Source: Bacillota bacterium (GTDB lineage Bacteria > Bacillota > Proteinivoracia > UBA4975 > VEMY01). Taken from it: a stretch of DNA of 64,000 bases. Under the pieces are notes generated by a model, which worked only from the letters and a program-made list of their open reading frames with translations, was not told the DNA's origin and made no database searches. The position numbers and the translations under genes are program-made. Position 1 is the stretch's first letter; each line of letters starts with the position of its first letter. Positions 17,331 to 27,400 of this stretch are shown piece after piece. The stretch is taken from the NCBI GenBank assembly GCA_009711825.1, contig VEMY01000004.1:1-64000 (forward strand), written 5' to 3'.

Positions 17331-18512
17331 GTGACCAGCAAAACACCGAAATTTGACACTTTGGCTATCCATGGCGCTAGCAAGCGCAAGAACCCGAAGC
17401 ACGCCTTGAACTATCCAATTTTCATGACCTCAACCTTCAGCTTTGATTCCATCGAAGAGGCGGAATATACCTTTACCAATGAGACCGATAATTATATCTA
17501 TACCCGGGGCAACAACCCGACGCTGCGGGTGCTGGAAGAAAAAATAGCCGCACTGGAGGGCGGCAGCGCGGCGGTGGCCTTTGCCTCAGGCATGGCTGCA
17601 ATCAGCACTGCGCTGTTTTCGCTCCTGACCCCCGGCGACGAGCTTTTATCCAACAACGTTCTCTACGGCTCCGCCAACAATGTGGTGAACAGCATTTTGC
17701 CGCGCTACCATATAAAAAGCCGACGGGTCGATTTTACCAATCTCCAGGCGCTGGCGGACGCAGTTACCGAGGACACCAAGGTCCTGTTTTTCGAAACTCC
17801 CTGCAATCCCAATCTGGCAATCATTGATATTGAGGCGGTCTGCAATCTCGCCCGGCAGCGGGGAATTAAGGTTGTGGTGGACAATACCTTCGCCACCCCG
17901 TACCTGCAGCAACCCCTGGCACTGGGGGCCGATGTGGTGGTCCACAGCGCCACCAAGTATATCAGCGGCCACGGCGATGTTGTCGCCGGCCTGGCGGTGG
18001 CCCGGGACAAGGAGTATGTCAACAGCCTAAAATTTGATTTTATGTGCGAGTTTGGCGGCGTCATGAGCCCGTTCAATGGTTGGCTGTTGCTTCGCGGCTT
18101 AAAAACGCTGGGCCTGCGCATGCGGGAACACTGCCGCAATGCCTTGGCGGTGGCCCGTTATCTCCAGCAGCATCCCCGGGTGCGCAAAGTCTATTACCCG
18201 GGTCTGCCTGATTTCCCCGGCCACGACATCGCTCGCCGGCAGATGCGGGATTTTGGCGCCATGATCAGTTTTGACCTGGACGGCAGCGTCGAAGAATCCC
18301 GGCAGGTGGTGGAAAAGCTGCAGCTGATTAAACTGGCAGTCAGCCTCGGCGATTGCGAAACCCTTGTGGTACACCCCTTCGCCATGACCCACCGCAGTTA
18401 TAGCCCCGAAGAACTGGCCGCCGCCGGCCTGACGCCAAGCATGATCCGACTGTCCATCGGCCTGGAGGCCGTCGAAGACATCCTCGCCGATTTAGACCAA
18501 GCCCTCGCATAA
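17331..18512 (+). CDS. Cys/Met metabolism PLP enzyme (methionine gamma-lyase or O-acylhomoserine sulfhydrylase type)
   Basis: The product has 393 residues. The PLP lysine lies in HSATKYISGHGDVVAG; other family blocks are YTRGNNPTLRVLE, FASGMAAIST, ETPCNPNLAIIDI and SIGLEAVEDI. Sequence cannot separate methionine gamma-lyase, cystathionine gamma-synthase and O-acetylhomoserine sulfhydrylase. As last gene of the salvage operon it could either capture methanethiol into methionine or release methanethiol from it. The GTG at 17331 has AGGAGG seven bases upstream and lies 10 bp after mtaD. Confidence 0.86.
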   Translation: MTSKTPKFDTLAIHGASKRKNPKHALNYPIFMTSTFSFDSIEEAEYTFTNETDNYIYTRGNNPTLRVLEEKIAALEGGSAAVAFASGMAAISTALFSLLTPGDELLSNNVLYGSANNVVNSILPRYHIKSRRVDFTNLQALADAVTEDTKVLFFETPCNPNLAIIDIEAVCNLARQRGIKVVVDNTFATPYLQQPLALGADVVVHSATKYISGHGDVVAGLAVARDKEYVNSLKFDFMCEFGGVMSPFNGWLLLRGLKTLGLRMREHCRNALAVARYLQQHPRVRKVYYPGLPDFPGHDIARRQMRDFGAMISFDLDGSVEESRQVVEKLQLIKLAVSLGDCETLVVHPFAMTHRSYSPEELAAAGLTPSMIRLSIGLEAVEDILADLDQALA

Positions 18513-18601
18513 CTGCCCACCCGGGGACGGAGGTTGCTTGGGCAAATTCGATAGGATTTCCAGAGACGTGCACAGAGGCCAATTCCCGTTTTCCGTGTAT
18601 T

Positions 18602-18632
18602 AAACAGGACCAGGCGTCGCCTGGTCCTGTTT
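18602..18632. terminator. Bidirectional terminator
   Basis: A 14-bp perfect stem (AAACAGGACCAGGC and its complement) with a three-base loop separates the salvage operon from the convergent protease gene. Confidence 0.85.
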
Positions 18633-18643
18633 AAGTCTGTGGT

Positions 18644-21061
18644 TTATTCTTTGTTCACCAGATATGCTTTGTAAGTCCACGCCCCGTGATAGTAGGCCCA
18701 GATTACCAGGACATACTGTCCGTTGGGCAGCTCCTGGCCATATACATGGCCATCCCAATCAAAGAAGTGGGTCGGCCCCGGGACATCTTCAAAGGCGCCG
18801 ATTGTAGCAATATATGGCCCAATACCGCCGGTGAAGTAATGAATGTCGTACTCCAGGACATCGACGCCAAAGGGCACCAGTGCGCCTACATAATATGTGC
18901 CGTCATCGTTCTTGCCGAAATACGCGCCCTGGATTGGGTCACTGGGATAATCCGGTTCGCCTACGAAGAGGATGGTCGGCACCTTCACGCTGTCGGTTCC
19001 ATTGCTGAGCAGGAAGGCACCCTCATAATAGCCGGGCTCCAGGTTGCTGTCCACCTGGACGACGAAGTTCAGGTTTTGTGTGTGGCCAGGTTGTACCTGG
19101 AGGTTATTGCTGGTGGACACCTTGATACCCTCATTGCCAACGAAATCGATATCGTAGCGAACCCGTTGGTTGGAGAGATTGTGGATTCGAAAATGCTGTC
19201 TGCTGGTATCCTTGTCTTCGGTATGCAGGAAAGCGCCGAAGGAGTGACTGCCCGGAACTACCAGAGTTTTGGTATTGATTGCCTGCATCACCCGAATGCT
19301 GCCGGCGCCCTGGGTGTTGTGTGGGTAGATGTTTCCGTTTTCATCGAAAATATCGACGGCTGTATTCATCAGCGCCGCCTTGACATAGTCGACGCCCCAG
19401 TCCGGATGTGCTTCCAAAAGCAGCGCCGCTGCGCCGGCAACATGCGGCGAGGACATGCTGGTGCCCTGGAAGGCGGCATAGCCGTGGGGATCCTCCGGAT
19501 TATGGGTGGGAATCGTGCTTACAATCCCAACACCGGGGGCACAGACATCGGGCTTGATCATCCAGGTGTCCATTACCGGGCCCCGGGATGAGAAGTCAGC
19601 CACTGTTTCATTGACATGGTGAGAGAACTCGATTTCAAAGCTGACCTGATTGATACCTGCCTCCAATTCCGTAAGCAGCTTCTGGCCATCGGCATTGGAT
19701 AGTTTTATGGTCGGCAGGGAAATTCCGGGAACGTAGTGCTCGATTTGTCCGTCAAGATGATTGTACATGATAGTGGCAACAGCACCCGCCGCCTTGGCGT
19801 TATCCGACTTTTCGACGAAGGGAATTTCGCCGCGGCTGATGAGGGCAACTTTGCCGTTGAAGTCCAGGCCGACAAAGTCTTCCGGATAACCGAGACCTGC
19901 GTTGACAATTTCAAGTGTCTCGCCATCCAAAGCAGTGAGGGCTTCGTCATTGGGGAACCCCATCACTTCGGCGCTTGGATAATTGACCGCCTCGGATGTA
20001 AAGATGTCAGCCGTGTAGACGTTATACGGCAGTTGGGTCGCGCCCACGGAAATTGCTTCCCGGGAAGTTCCGGGGGAGCCGACAGTCCAGTTGGCCGGGC
20101 CGCTGTTGCCATTGGAGGTCACAGCGACAACGCCCTCAGCCATTGCCCAATCCAGGGCGATGCTGGTGGCGTAGTCCGGGTTATTGACATTGGCGCCCAG
20201 GGAGAGGTTCATGATGTCGGCGCCATCCTGAACAGCGCGCTCGATGCCAGCAATGACGTTTTCAGTGGTACCGCTACCGCCCGGTCCCAACACCCTGTAG
20301 GCCAGCAGGGTCGCATCCGGAGCCACGCCTTTAATCAGGCCGTTGGCGGCAACTGTGCCAGCGACGTGGGTTCCATGATCAGTATCAAGTTCCGGATCAC
20401 CGATGGATGTTTCCTGGGGGTCCGCGTCGTTGTCAACGAAGTCCCAGCCCTTGTAGTCGCCAAAGGCGTGAACCAGGTCCGGGTGGGTGTAATCGACGCC
20501 GGTGTCGATGATGGCCACTGTGACGCCGGCGCCTGTGTAGCCGGCATCCCAAGCTTCATCAGCTTCAATAAAGGGAGCGCTGTCTTGCATATAGGGACTT
20601 ACGAACTCCCAGGGGATCACTTCGCCAACAGAAGTTGCCTGATAACGAACATTGGGATAAACAGCTTTTATCCCGGGGATTGAAATTAGGCTGAAGATGT
20701 CTTTTTCGGGCAATGTCAACGCAAATCCAGAGAACAGGTAGTCATACTCCCTGCCAACTTTTGCGTTGTTGATTTGATGCTGAACAGCTTCAATTATTTG
20801 TGCTCTTAAACTCTTTAGACTTGCCTTGGTTTGCGTTTCGCCCGCATGCTTCGCCTCTACCTGCGATTTCGCTTCCAACTCGACAAGCACAGTAACAGGA
20901 CTATCAGAAGCGGCATCGTACTTTCCATATAAAGTTGCTAATTCAAGCTCAGTTGCTATCTGTTCCTGGGGAACGGCCAAGGCGCCGCTTATAAACAACG
21001 CCAGGACCAACGTTGTTGCCATCGTCAGGATCAAGGATTTTCTAACCAGTTTCTTCACCAT
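18644..21061 (-). CDS. Exported S8 (Vpr-like) subtilase
   Basis: The 805-residue secreted serine protease has a signal peptide (1-29, ending SGALA) and an I9-type propeptide (about 45-145). The S8 catalytic domain carries D186 (AIIDTGVD), H229 (DHGTHVAGT) and S535 (GTSMSSPHVAG), with a PA domain inserted before the catalytic Ser (GYPEDFVGLDFNGKVALISR in part), and is followed by Fn3-like and C-terminal beta domains. This matches the minor extracellular protease Vpr layout. The ATG at 21061 has AAAGGGGTG just upstream; an ATG at 21085 would add eight residues but has no SD. The leader contains a strong SD and a two-codon ORF (21106-21125). It likely supplies peptides for uptake. Confidence 0.92.
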   Translation of the reverse strand: MVKKLVRKSLILTMATTLVLALFISGALAVPQEQIATELELATLYGKYDAASDSPVTVLVELEAKSQVEAKHAGETQTKASLKSLRAQIIEAVQHQINNAKVGREYDYLFSGFALTLPEKDIFSLISIPGIKAVYPNVRYQATSVGEVIPWEFVSPYMQDSAPFIEADEAWDAGYTGAGVTVAIIDTGVDYTHPDLVHAFGDYKGWDFVDNDADPQETSIGDPELDTDHGTHVAGTVAANGLIKGVAPDATLLAYRVLGPGGSGTTENVIAGIERAVQDGADIMNLSLGANVNNPDYATSIALDWAMAEGVVAVTSNGNSGPANWTVGSPGTSREAISVGATQLPYNVYTADIFTSEAVNYPSAEVMGFPNDEALTALDGETLEIVNAGLGYPEDFVGLDFNGKVALISRGEIPFVEKSDNAKAAGAVATIMYNHLDGQIEHYVPGISLPTIKLSNADGQKLLTELEAGINQVSFEIEFSHHVNETVADFSSRGPVMDTWMIKPDVCAPGVGIVSTIPTHNPEDPHGYAAFQGTSMSSPHVAGAAALLLEAHPDWGVDYVKAALMNTAVDIFDENGNIYPHNTQGAGSIRVMQAINTKTLVVPGSHSFGAFLHTEDKDTSRQHFRIHNLSNQRVRYDIDFVGNEGIKVSTSNNLQVQPGHTQNLNFVVQVDSNLEPGYYEGAFLLSNGTDSVKVPTILFVGEPDYPSDPIQGAYFGKNDDGTYYVGALVPFGVDVLEYDIHYFTGGIGPYIATIGAFEDVPGPTHFFDWDGHVYGQELPNGQYVLVIWAYYHGAWTYKAYLVNKE

Positions 21062-21510
21062 AACACCCCTTTTTCGATTTTTCATGCATCTGGAACCGAA
21101 CCAAGTTAATCCATTAACACCTCCTCACAATTGGTTCATGCAATCTTATTTCCTTGCCGGAAAAAATATGCATTTTTTGTATAACACATCAGCTTTCTGA
21201 TTGCCGGAGTGCAGTCTGCTAATTTTTAAATGTTCTGATGATTTCTGGGTCAATAAAGTATACGCAGCCCATGTCCGGACTTTGGGGGTGGACTTAACAG
21301 GTAAGATTAAGATCCTGACAAGGATTTTCGACTGGTTTCGACATGCGGCTGTCTGTGAAAGAGCGTGCAGCTTATGTCTCTGTCATTTGATAGCGAAAAT
21401 CAGAGCAGGCTTGTTGCGTCTGTATCTTTTCAACTGTATGACTATGTTTACAAGTCCTGGTCAATCAGCTAAACTAACAACAGGGACGTATTGCAAGGGA
21501 GGCGGAAATT
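21062..21510. other. Intergenic region with protease leader
   Basis: The stretch holds the untranslated leader and presumably the promoter of the minus-strand protease, and the upstream region of the small membrane protein gene. An open frame at 21201-21611 has no SD, low-complexity Cys/Leu composition and overlaps the small gene, so I do not call it. Confidence 0.5.
21106..21125 (-). promoter_or_regulatory. Leader SD with two-codon ORF
   Basis: On the minus strand, AGGAGGTG (21118-21125) is followed by ATG-GAT-TAA (21114-21106), 45 bases before the protease start. A near-perfect SD on a Met-Asp-stop frame could stabilise the mRNA or hold ribosomes. Confidence 0.4.
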
Positions 21511-21714
21511 GTGTGGATTCAATTTATAACCTTTATAATCAGCGCTTTGGTGATGTTGACATTACCAATATTTATGTTTGTTGTAATCCGCGATTTTTCC
21601 AACCGGCGTAAAAGACGGCGCCACTTCTTGGTGTTGGCTGGTCTCTGTCTAAGCTATGCCTTGATTATGCTTGGTCTCTGGGGATTTACTTGGGTTGGCG
21701 GTATGCCCTGGTAA
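21511..21714 (+). CDS. Small two-TM membrane protein
   Basis: The product has 67 residues: TM1 about 3-26 (ITFIISALVMLTLPIFMFVV), a strongly basic loop (RDFSNRRKRRRH) and TM2 about 40-62. The GTG start has AGGGAGG nine bases upstream. I recognise no family. It lies alone between the divergent protease gene and the convergent glucan operon, with a hairpin at its 3' side. Confidence 0.55.
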   Translation: MWIQFITFIISALVMLTLPIFMFVVIRDFSNRRKRRRHFLVLAGLCLSYALIMLGLWGFTWVGGMPW

Positions 21715-21740
21715 GCTTCATGTTTTTCTAACTACATACA

Positions 21741-21769
21741 AAAGCGGGCTTCCCGGGGAAGCCCGCTTT
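21741..21769. terminator. Hairpin terminator, convergent genes
   Basis: A 14-bp stem AAAGCGGGCTTCCC and its complement. The U-run is short on both strands, but its position after two convergent genes fits a terminator. Confidence 0.65.
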
Positions 21770-24489
21770 CAATTGGTGCCGAGACGAACCAAGACTGTGT
21801 TTTCGCCTGCGTTTGCTTGCAACGGCACGTATTCGCTGGGTTTGCCATTTACAAGAATCTCTTTGACTCCCTGTTTCACACGGCCTATGTTCTGGACCTC
21901 AATTTTGTAGATGCTGTTTTCATATCGATACTCCAGTTCAAAGCCCGACCAGTCCCGGGGAATGCAGGGATTCAGGTATAGACGCTCGCCTCGCTTTTTG
22001 AAACCGAGGATTTCTTCGACTCCCACCCGGTAGAGCCAGCCGGCAGCGCCGGTGTACCATGTCCAGCCTCCCCGGCCGACATGGGGTTGAACATTGTAGA
22101 CATCGGCGGCTACTACATATGGCTCAACCTTATAAGTTGCACATTCAATTTTGGTGCGGGTGTGGTTAACCGGGTTTATCATGTGGAACAGCTCCCAGGC
22201 CATATTGCCTTTGCCCATGCGAGCAATTGCATTGATCACCCAGACTGCGGCATGGGTGTACTGGCCGCCGTTTTCCCGGACACCAGGTAAATAACCTTTG
22301 ATATAGCCCGGCTCCAGATTGCTGGTATCAAAGGCCGGCGTGAACAGAAGCACCAGGCCCGCATCGCGACGGACCAGATAATCTTCCACTGCGCTCATGG
22401 CCAGACGCGCCCGTTCTTCGTCGCCACCGGCTAAAACCGCCCAGGATTGGGCCAGGGAATCAATTGTGCATTCCTGGTTTTCCGCCGAGCCCAGCGGTGT
22501 GCCGTCGTCAAAATAGGCCCGTCGATACCATTGGCCATCCCATCCGTTTTCTTCAATCGCTGCCAACAGCTTATCCGCGTGGGCAAGGAATGTTTCCGCC
22601 AGTTTTTCATCCTGCCTTTTTTGGCAAATAGGCGCAAACCCGCGTAGGATGTGGATAAGGAACCAGCCCAGCCACACGGATTCACCCTGTCCCTTGTTAC
22701 CGACAGTGCTCATGCCGTCATTCCAATCGCCCGAGCCCATTAGCGGCAGCCCGTGCTCGCCGAATTGCAGCGAAATCTCCAGCGCCCGCAGACAGTGCTG
22801 ATACAGAGACTCAGTTTTTCCCGAGACTTCAGGCACTCCGTAGCGTTCATCCTCGTCTCCGGACAAAGGAGGCGCCGTCAAATATGGAACCTCTTCTTCC
22901 AGCAAGGAATAATCCCCGGTGCGCTGAATATACTCGATGGCTGCCAGCACCAGCCACAGGCGATCGTCGGAAAATCGGGTGCGGACGCCGCGATTGCCGG
23001 TGTTGGGATGCCACCAGTGTTGAACATCGCCTTCCTCAAACTGTTGAGCGGCGTGGAGGAGGATTTGCCCGCGGGTCAGTTCCGGTTTGATTAGCGCCAA
23101 ATTCATCGTGTCCTGGAGCTGATCCCGGAAGCCAAAGGCGCCACCGCACTGATAGAAACCGCTCCGGGCCCAAATGCGGCAACAGAGGGTCTGATACAGC
23201 AGCCACTGGTTTAGCATCAGGTTCAGGGACTGATCTGGGGTTTGGACCTGCAGGGTTGCCGTCAGTTGCCGCCAGAATTGTTTTTGCGCTTCCAGAGCTT
23301 CTTGAGCTGCTTCCACTGTGCAGTAATCTCGATGCAGAGTCCTGGCTTCTGCTTTATCTTTTGCTTTTCCCAGCATAAAGACCAAAGCCTTTTCCTCGCC
23401 AGGCGCCAATTTGAGCCCAACCTGGAGCGCCCCGCAGGGGTCAAGGGCGGCGCCGGTGCTGCCCGAAAGCCGGTCGCGGGTCAGGCCAAGGGGACGGGCC
23501 AGGTTGCCGCCATGGCCGATAAACTCTTCCCGGTCGCCGGTATAGGACATTGGTGACGTTGACGCGCCGACAAAGCCCACTTGATCGGGGAAATCCCCGT
23601 TATACGGGTTGCGGAAATAGAGGACACCGTCTTCATATTCACTGACAACATGGGGATGGGTGATCTCGTCGCTAACCCCCAGCACCGGGCGCAGATAGTA
23701 TGTGCAGCTGAGCTGGCGCTGGAGGCCAGATGTGTTACTTATTTTCAAAGTCAGTAGTTTGTAAGGGGCATCCTTTGCCACAAAGCAGGTGAGTTCCTGC
23801 CCCAGCCCCTGGCTGTGCTGTTCCCAGCTGGTATAGCCAGCGCCGTGCCGGATTGTATACGTATGTTTGTTACGCACCGGCAGCGGGGTCGGTGTCCAGA
23901 CGACGCCGGTTTCTTCGTCCCGGATATATAGCACTTCTCCGGGCGGGTCAGAGACGGGGTCATTTGACCAGGGAGTAAGCTTGTTTTCCCTGCTGTTGCC
24001 GGCCCAGGTGTAGCCCAAACCGGTTTCACTGACCACTGTGCCAAATTCAGGATTGGCCAGGACATTGACCCAGGGCGCTGGGGTATTGTTATAGCTTCGG
24101 AGCCGGATGATATACTCACTGCCGTCAGCGCTAAAGCCACCGTAACCATTGGCAAACTGAAGTTTTTCCGGTGTTTCCCTGCTTAGGAAGGACTGATTGC
24201 GTTCCCGAAACTGCTTGGCTTCCGGCAGCGACTCCGGCGCCGGATATTTGATTTGTGTTGCCAGGGGCCCGCCATCGCCTCTGAGGGTGACTCGGGCCAC
24301 AGCCTGCAAGAGCTGCACATCTTCAGGCGCGACCTGATTGATACTGCGCAAAAAGATTCCACCGGGGGAATCAAGAACATCGTTCAACTGGTGCGTTTGC
24401 ACCGTCTCCCGAATTAGCTCGTGGAGTGGCTGCAGATAGCTGGACACCTCGGCATTGAGCACCACCAGGTCGGCAATAAACCCCTTCAT
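21769..24489 (-). CDS. Glucan synthase C-terminal piece (GH94-type domain)
   Basis: This 906-residue segment corresponds to the C-terminal GH94/glycosyltransferase-36-like part of cyclic beta-1,2-glucan synthases (ChvB/NdvB). Its motifs include FANGYGGFSADGSEYIIRL, FGFRDQLQDTMNL, GSGDWNDGMS (the acidic residue of GH94), QSWAVLAGG and VQPHVGRGGWTWYTGAAGW. In ChvB this domain acts as a phosphorylase that sets product length. The reading frame is the same as that of the upstream piece and only TAG-CTA-AAA separates its ATG from that piece, so this is one gene split by a stop codon. No SD precedes the ATG. Confidence 0.85.
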   Translation of the reverse strand: MKGFIADLVVLNAEVSSYLQPLHELIRETVQTHQLNDVLDSPGGIFLRSINQVAPEDVQLLQAVARVTLRGDGGPLATQIKYPAPESLPEAKQFRERNQSFLSRETPEKLQFANGYGGFSADGSEYIIRLRSYNNTPAPWVNVLANPEFGTVVSETGLGYTWAGNSRENKLTPWSNDPVSDPPGEVLYIRDEETGVVWTPTPLPVRNKHTYTIRHGAGYTSWEQHSQGLGQELTCFVAKDAPYKLLTLKISNTSGLQRQLSCTYYLRPVLGVSDEITHPHVVSEYEDGVLYFRNPYNGDFPDQVGFVGASTSPMSYTGDREEFIGHGGNLARPLGLTRDRLSGSTGAALDPCGALQVGLKLAPGEEKALVFMLGKAKDKAEARTLHRDYCTVEAAQEALEAQKQFWRQLTATLQVQTPDQSLNLMLNQWLLYQTLCCRIWARSGFYQCGGAFGFRDQLQDTMNLALIKPELTRGQILLHAAQQFEEGDVQHWWHPNTGNRGVRTRFSDDRLWLVLAAIEYIQRTGDYSLLEEEVPYLTAPPLSGDEDERYGVPEVSGKTESLYQHCLRALEISLQFGEHGLPLMGSGDWNDGMSTVGNKGQGESVWLGWFLIHILRGFAPICQKRQDEKLAETFLAHADKLLAAIEENGWDGQWYRRAYFDDGTPLGSAENQECTIDSLAQSWAVLAGGDEERARLAMSAVEDYLVRRDAGLVLLFTPAFDTSNLEPGYIKGYLPGVRENGGQYTHAAVWVINAIARMGKGNMAWELFHMINPVNHTRTKIECATYKVEPYVVAADVYNVQPHVGRGGWTWYTGAAGWLYRVGVEEILGFKKRGERLYLNPCIPRDWSGFELEYRYENSIYKIEVQNIGRVKQGVKEILVNGKPSEYVPLQANAGENTVLVRLGTN

Positions 24490-24495
24490 TTTTAG

Positions 24496-27400
24496 CTATT
24501 CATGGGCGCGAACCACTTCCTGCAGGACATCCAGTTCGTCTTCTTCGCTGATAATGACCAGAATCACCGGGTTGTCTCCGGAGATGCCATAGGCCCATAA
24601 CGCCTGCTGGGAGCGGGTATTGTCCTCAATCGCCTGCTGTTGGCGTCGGCGGAGCGACGAGGCAAAAAGCAGCGGCGCCACAAGTTCCTGGGCAGTCTTC
24701 ATCTCGTCGGGACTGATGTTCAGGTAGCGGGCCTCCACCTGGCTGCGGGTGTACGCCAGGGCAAAGGCACGCTCGCTGGCACGGGTATCGGCATACTTGG
24801 CAGCCAACTTTTTGATCTCAGTTTCGCTGAAGGCAATGCCGGTGGCGATTGTAATTGTTGCGGTGTCTCCCGGCTGGAGCCGGATTTGCCGGCGCAGGCT
24901 CAGAACCGGATCCAGAACCGCCCCCTCGCTGTTGGTCAGTGGTTGGCTGAGGGCCGCAGGATTGTTAATCTGACGGGTGCGTCCAAGAAATTTGCTGCGG
25001 TCGCTTTCAAATTGGATTCTGCCCACCGCTTCTCCCTGCACCGTAAGGGAATGAAAGGCATGCACCTGCTGTTCGTGGGGGGTGCGCGGTCGGCGAGAGG
25101 CCAGGAGGGCGTTATGCTCAGGCAAAAATTTTGTACGGACAAACAGGTTGCTGAACCCGGGATGGGCCATATCCGCGGCCCGGTGGGTCAAAACCGGTTC
25201 AGTGTAGCTGGTGAGTTCAATCGTTACAGTCTGGAGGCCATGGTTGGCAAGCGTCACCGTTCGGACTTCCACATTATCTTCGGTAGAAACTGTAACCTGG
25301 GTGCGGGTGTCGATGCCGTCATCCTCCCGGATATAGACCGCCCTGTCGGGAAAGAAGCGGGCCCGGTAATAGGTGGTCCGGTTCTCCAGCGGTTCCCAGC
25401 AGGCTGACCAGCTGTAGTTGTTGTTTAGATTGCGCAGCAGGATGTGATTGCCATACAATGCTAGGGGATCGTCCCGCCAGCGGGTTACCTGGATATGGTC
25501 TAGTTTGCTGTACCCGGTGCCGCGGTCGGTAAGCAGCACTGAATAGCGACCGTTGGAGAGAATGTGACAACGGGGATAATAGGTCTTGGGGCGGCCAAAG
25601 TGCCTGGAGTAATCCGCCGTTTCCGGAGTCTTATAGGCGGTCAGCGGCTCAACAGACTCTTTGTTTTCCTTGGTGATAATCGCCCGGGTCGGGATGCGCT
25701 CCTGGAGCAAGAGCTCGCCCGCCCGCACCTGCGGGTTGGCATGGAAGCGTCTGACCATAATCTCCCCCAGAAGGGTGTTGAGAATCGCCACAAATCCCAT
25801 GCCCTGGTGATGGGCCATGAAGGAGCGGACAACCCCCCGTTTCTCGCCGGCGGGCAAGCGTTCGGGAGTATAATCCACCGCTTCGTAGAGGCCGTAATCA
25901 CCTTCTAGGTCGTCGGCCTGCAGGCGGCGGATATTGTCCAGCGCCTCCCGGGGAGCGAAGGGTAGCGCCAACAGGGTTGAGTAAGGCGAGACCACAGCCT
26001 CGTTAATCAGGCCGCGCTTCAGGCCCAGCTCCGGAATGCCAAAGGCCTGGTACTGATAATTGAGGCGCAGGTCAAAGCCGTAGTAGCCGGATTCCGATGT
26101 GCCCCAGGGGATTCTCCGGGCGTGGCCGTATTCTATTTGCGCCTTGATCACCGCCGAGTAAGTCTCGGCCAGCAGAGTGTTGGCATAGTTTTTCATCACC
26201 AGTGGCGGCATCAGGTACTCAAACATTGTCCCGGCCCAGGATACCAAGCCCCGCTGGCCGTTAATCCGGGAGAGGGCCCGCCCCAGTTTGAACCAGTGCT
26301 TTTTCGGCACCGCCCGTTGCACAATTCCAAGATAACTGGCCAGCCGGGCCTCGGATGCCAGCAAGTCATAGCTTGAGTCTGTGAGCTTTTCGGCTTCAAC
26401 ACTATAGCCAATTGAAAACAGATGCCGTTTGTTGTCATAGAGGGGAGCAAAGTCGGTGGCGGCCACAAGCGTGTCAATGCGTTCAACCAGCGTTCTCAGC
26501 CTTTCCACCAACCGCGTGCAGTTCTCCCTGGTCACCGTCAAATCGTTTTTCAGGACCAACAGGTATTCCTGCTGTTCAGAGCTAATCTCCTGTTGGAGCA
26601 AGTTGTCGCATTCCGCGACAATCTGCTGATACTTCTCGCACATATTCAGGGGCGTCGGGTTGTCTGCCAGCGCCGTCACCAATATCCGCAGCTCAGCAAA
26701 TGGAGATTGTTCCAAAAACGCGGGCGGACTGATGAGGATTTCGGTATGGGGGAATAGCTCCGCTACTTCACTGCGGAAGTCGGCAATCATCTGGTCCAGG
26801 CGGCTGACCCCATATTCGGGCAGATCTGCCAATAGGTTGAGCCAGTCCCCGAGATGGTTGCTGATTCCCACCGGGGGCAGCTCCACAGCATATAACTCGG
26901 CAGTATCGCCAAGTCCTTTCCAGAGCCGGCTGTCCACCAGCCGCGCCTCCAGGTACTCCTGTAAGCCCTCCCTGAGCGCAATTAAAAACGCCACCAGGTT
27001 GCCACTGTCCACAGTCGAAACATAGCGGGGTCGCAAAACTTTAAGCGAGTTGGTGTCATACCAGTTGAACAAGTGGCCGTGCCATTTCTCCAGCCTCTCC
27101 ACACTACTGAGCGTCCGGTCCACCAGTTCTGTCACCCGGGTGGTTGAGATGTAGCCCATATCTCGAGCACCCAGGGCAGAAATCAGCAGAAATCCGATAT
27201 TGGTCGGTGAGGTTCGGTTGTCAATTCCATTGGGTGGCTCAATCTGTAGATTATCCGGGGGCAGCCAGTTTGCTTCAGCGCCGGCGGTATCCTCATAATA
27301 GTTCCAGATTTTTCGGGCCAGACGCCGTAAGAGGCGAATATCTGCCTCTTCTAAGAATTGTGTTTGCCGCCGGTTGCCGCTGACCCACGTGGCCAATAAC

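Noticed and set aside
19736-20683. Long plus-strand frame of 315 codons opposite the S8 protease
   Set aside because: It covers the antisense of the catalytic domain and has no start signal or family match.
21201-21611. Open frame of 136 codons between the protease and glucan operon
   Set aside because: It has odd composition and no SD, and overlaps the better supported small membrane protein gene.
24496-24498. Pyrrolysine decoding of the TAG in the glucan synthase
   Set aside because: No pylTSBCD genes or methylamine methyltransferase are in the window, and the position is a Tyr in relatives, not a Pyl site.
24640-25407. Long plus-strand frame (255 codons) opposite the glucan synthase
   Set aside because: It is an antisense shadow; the minus-strand frame has clear family motifs throughout.
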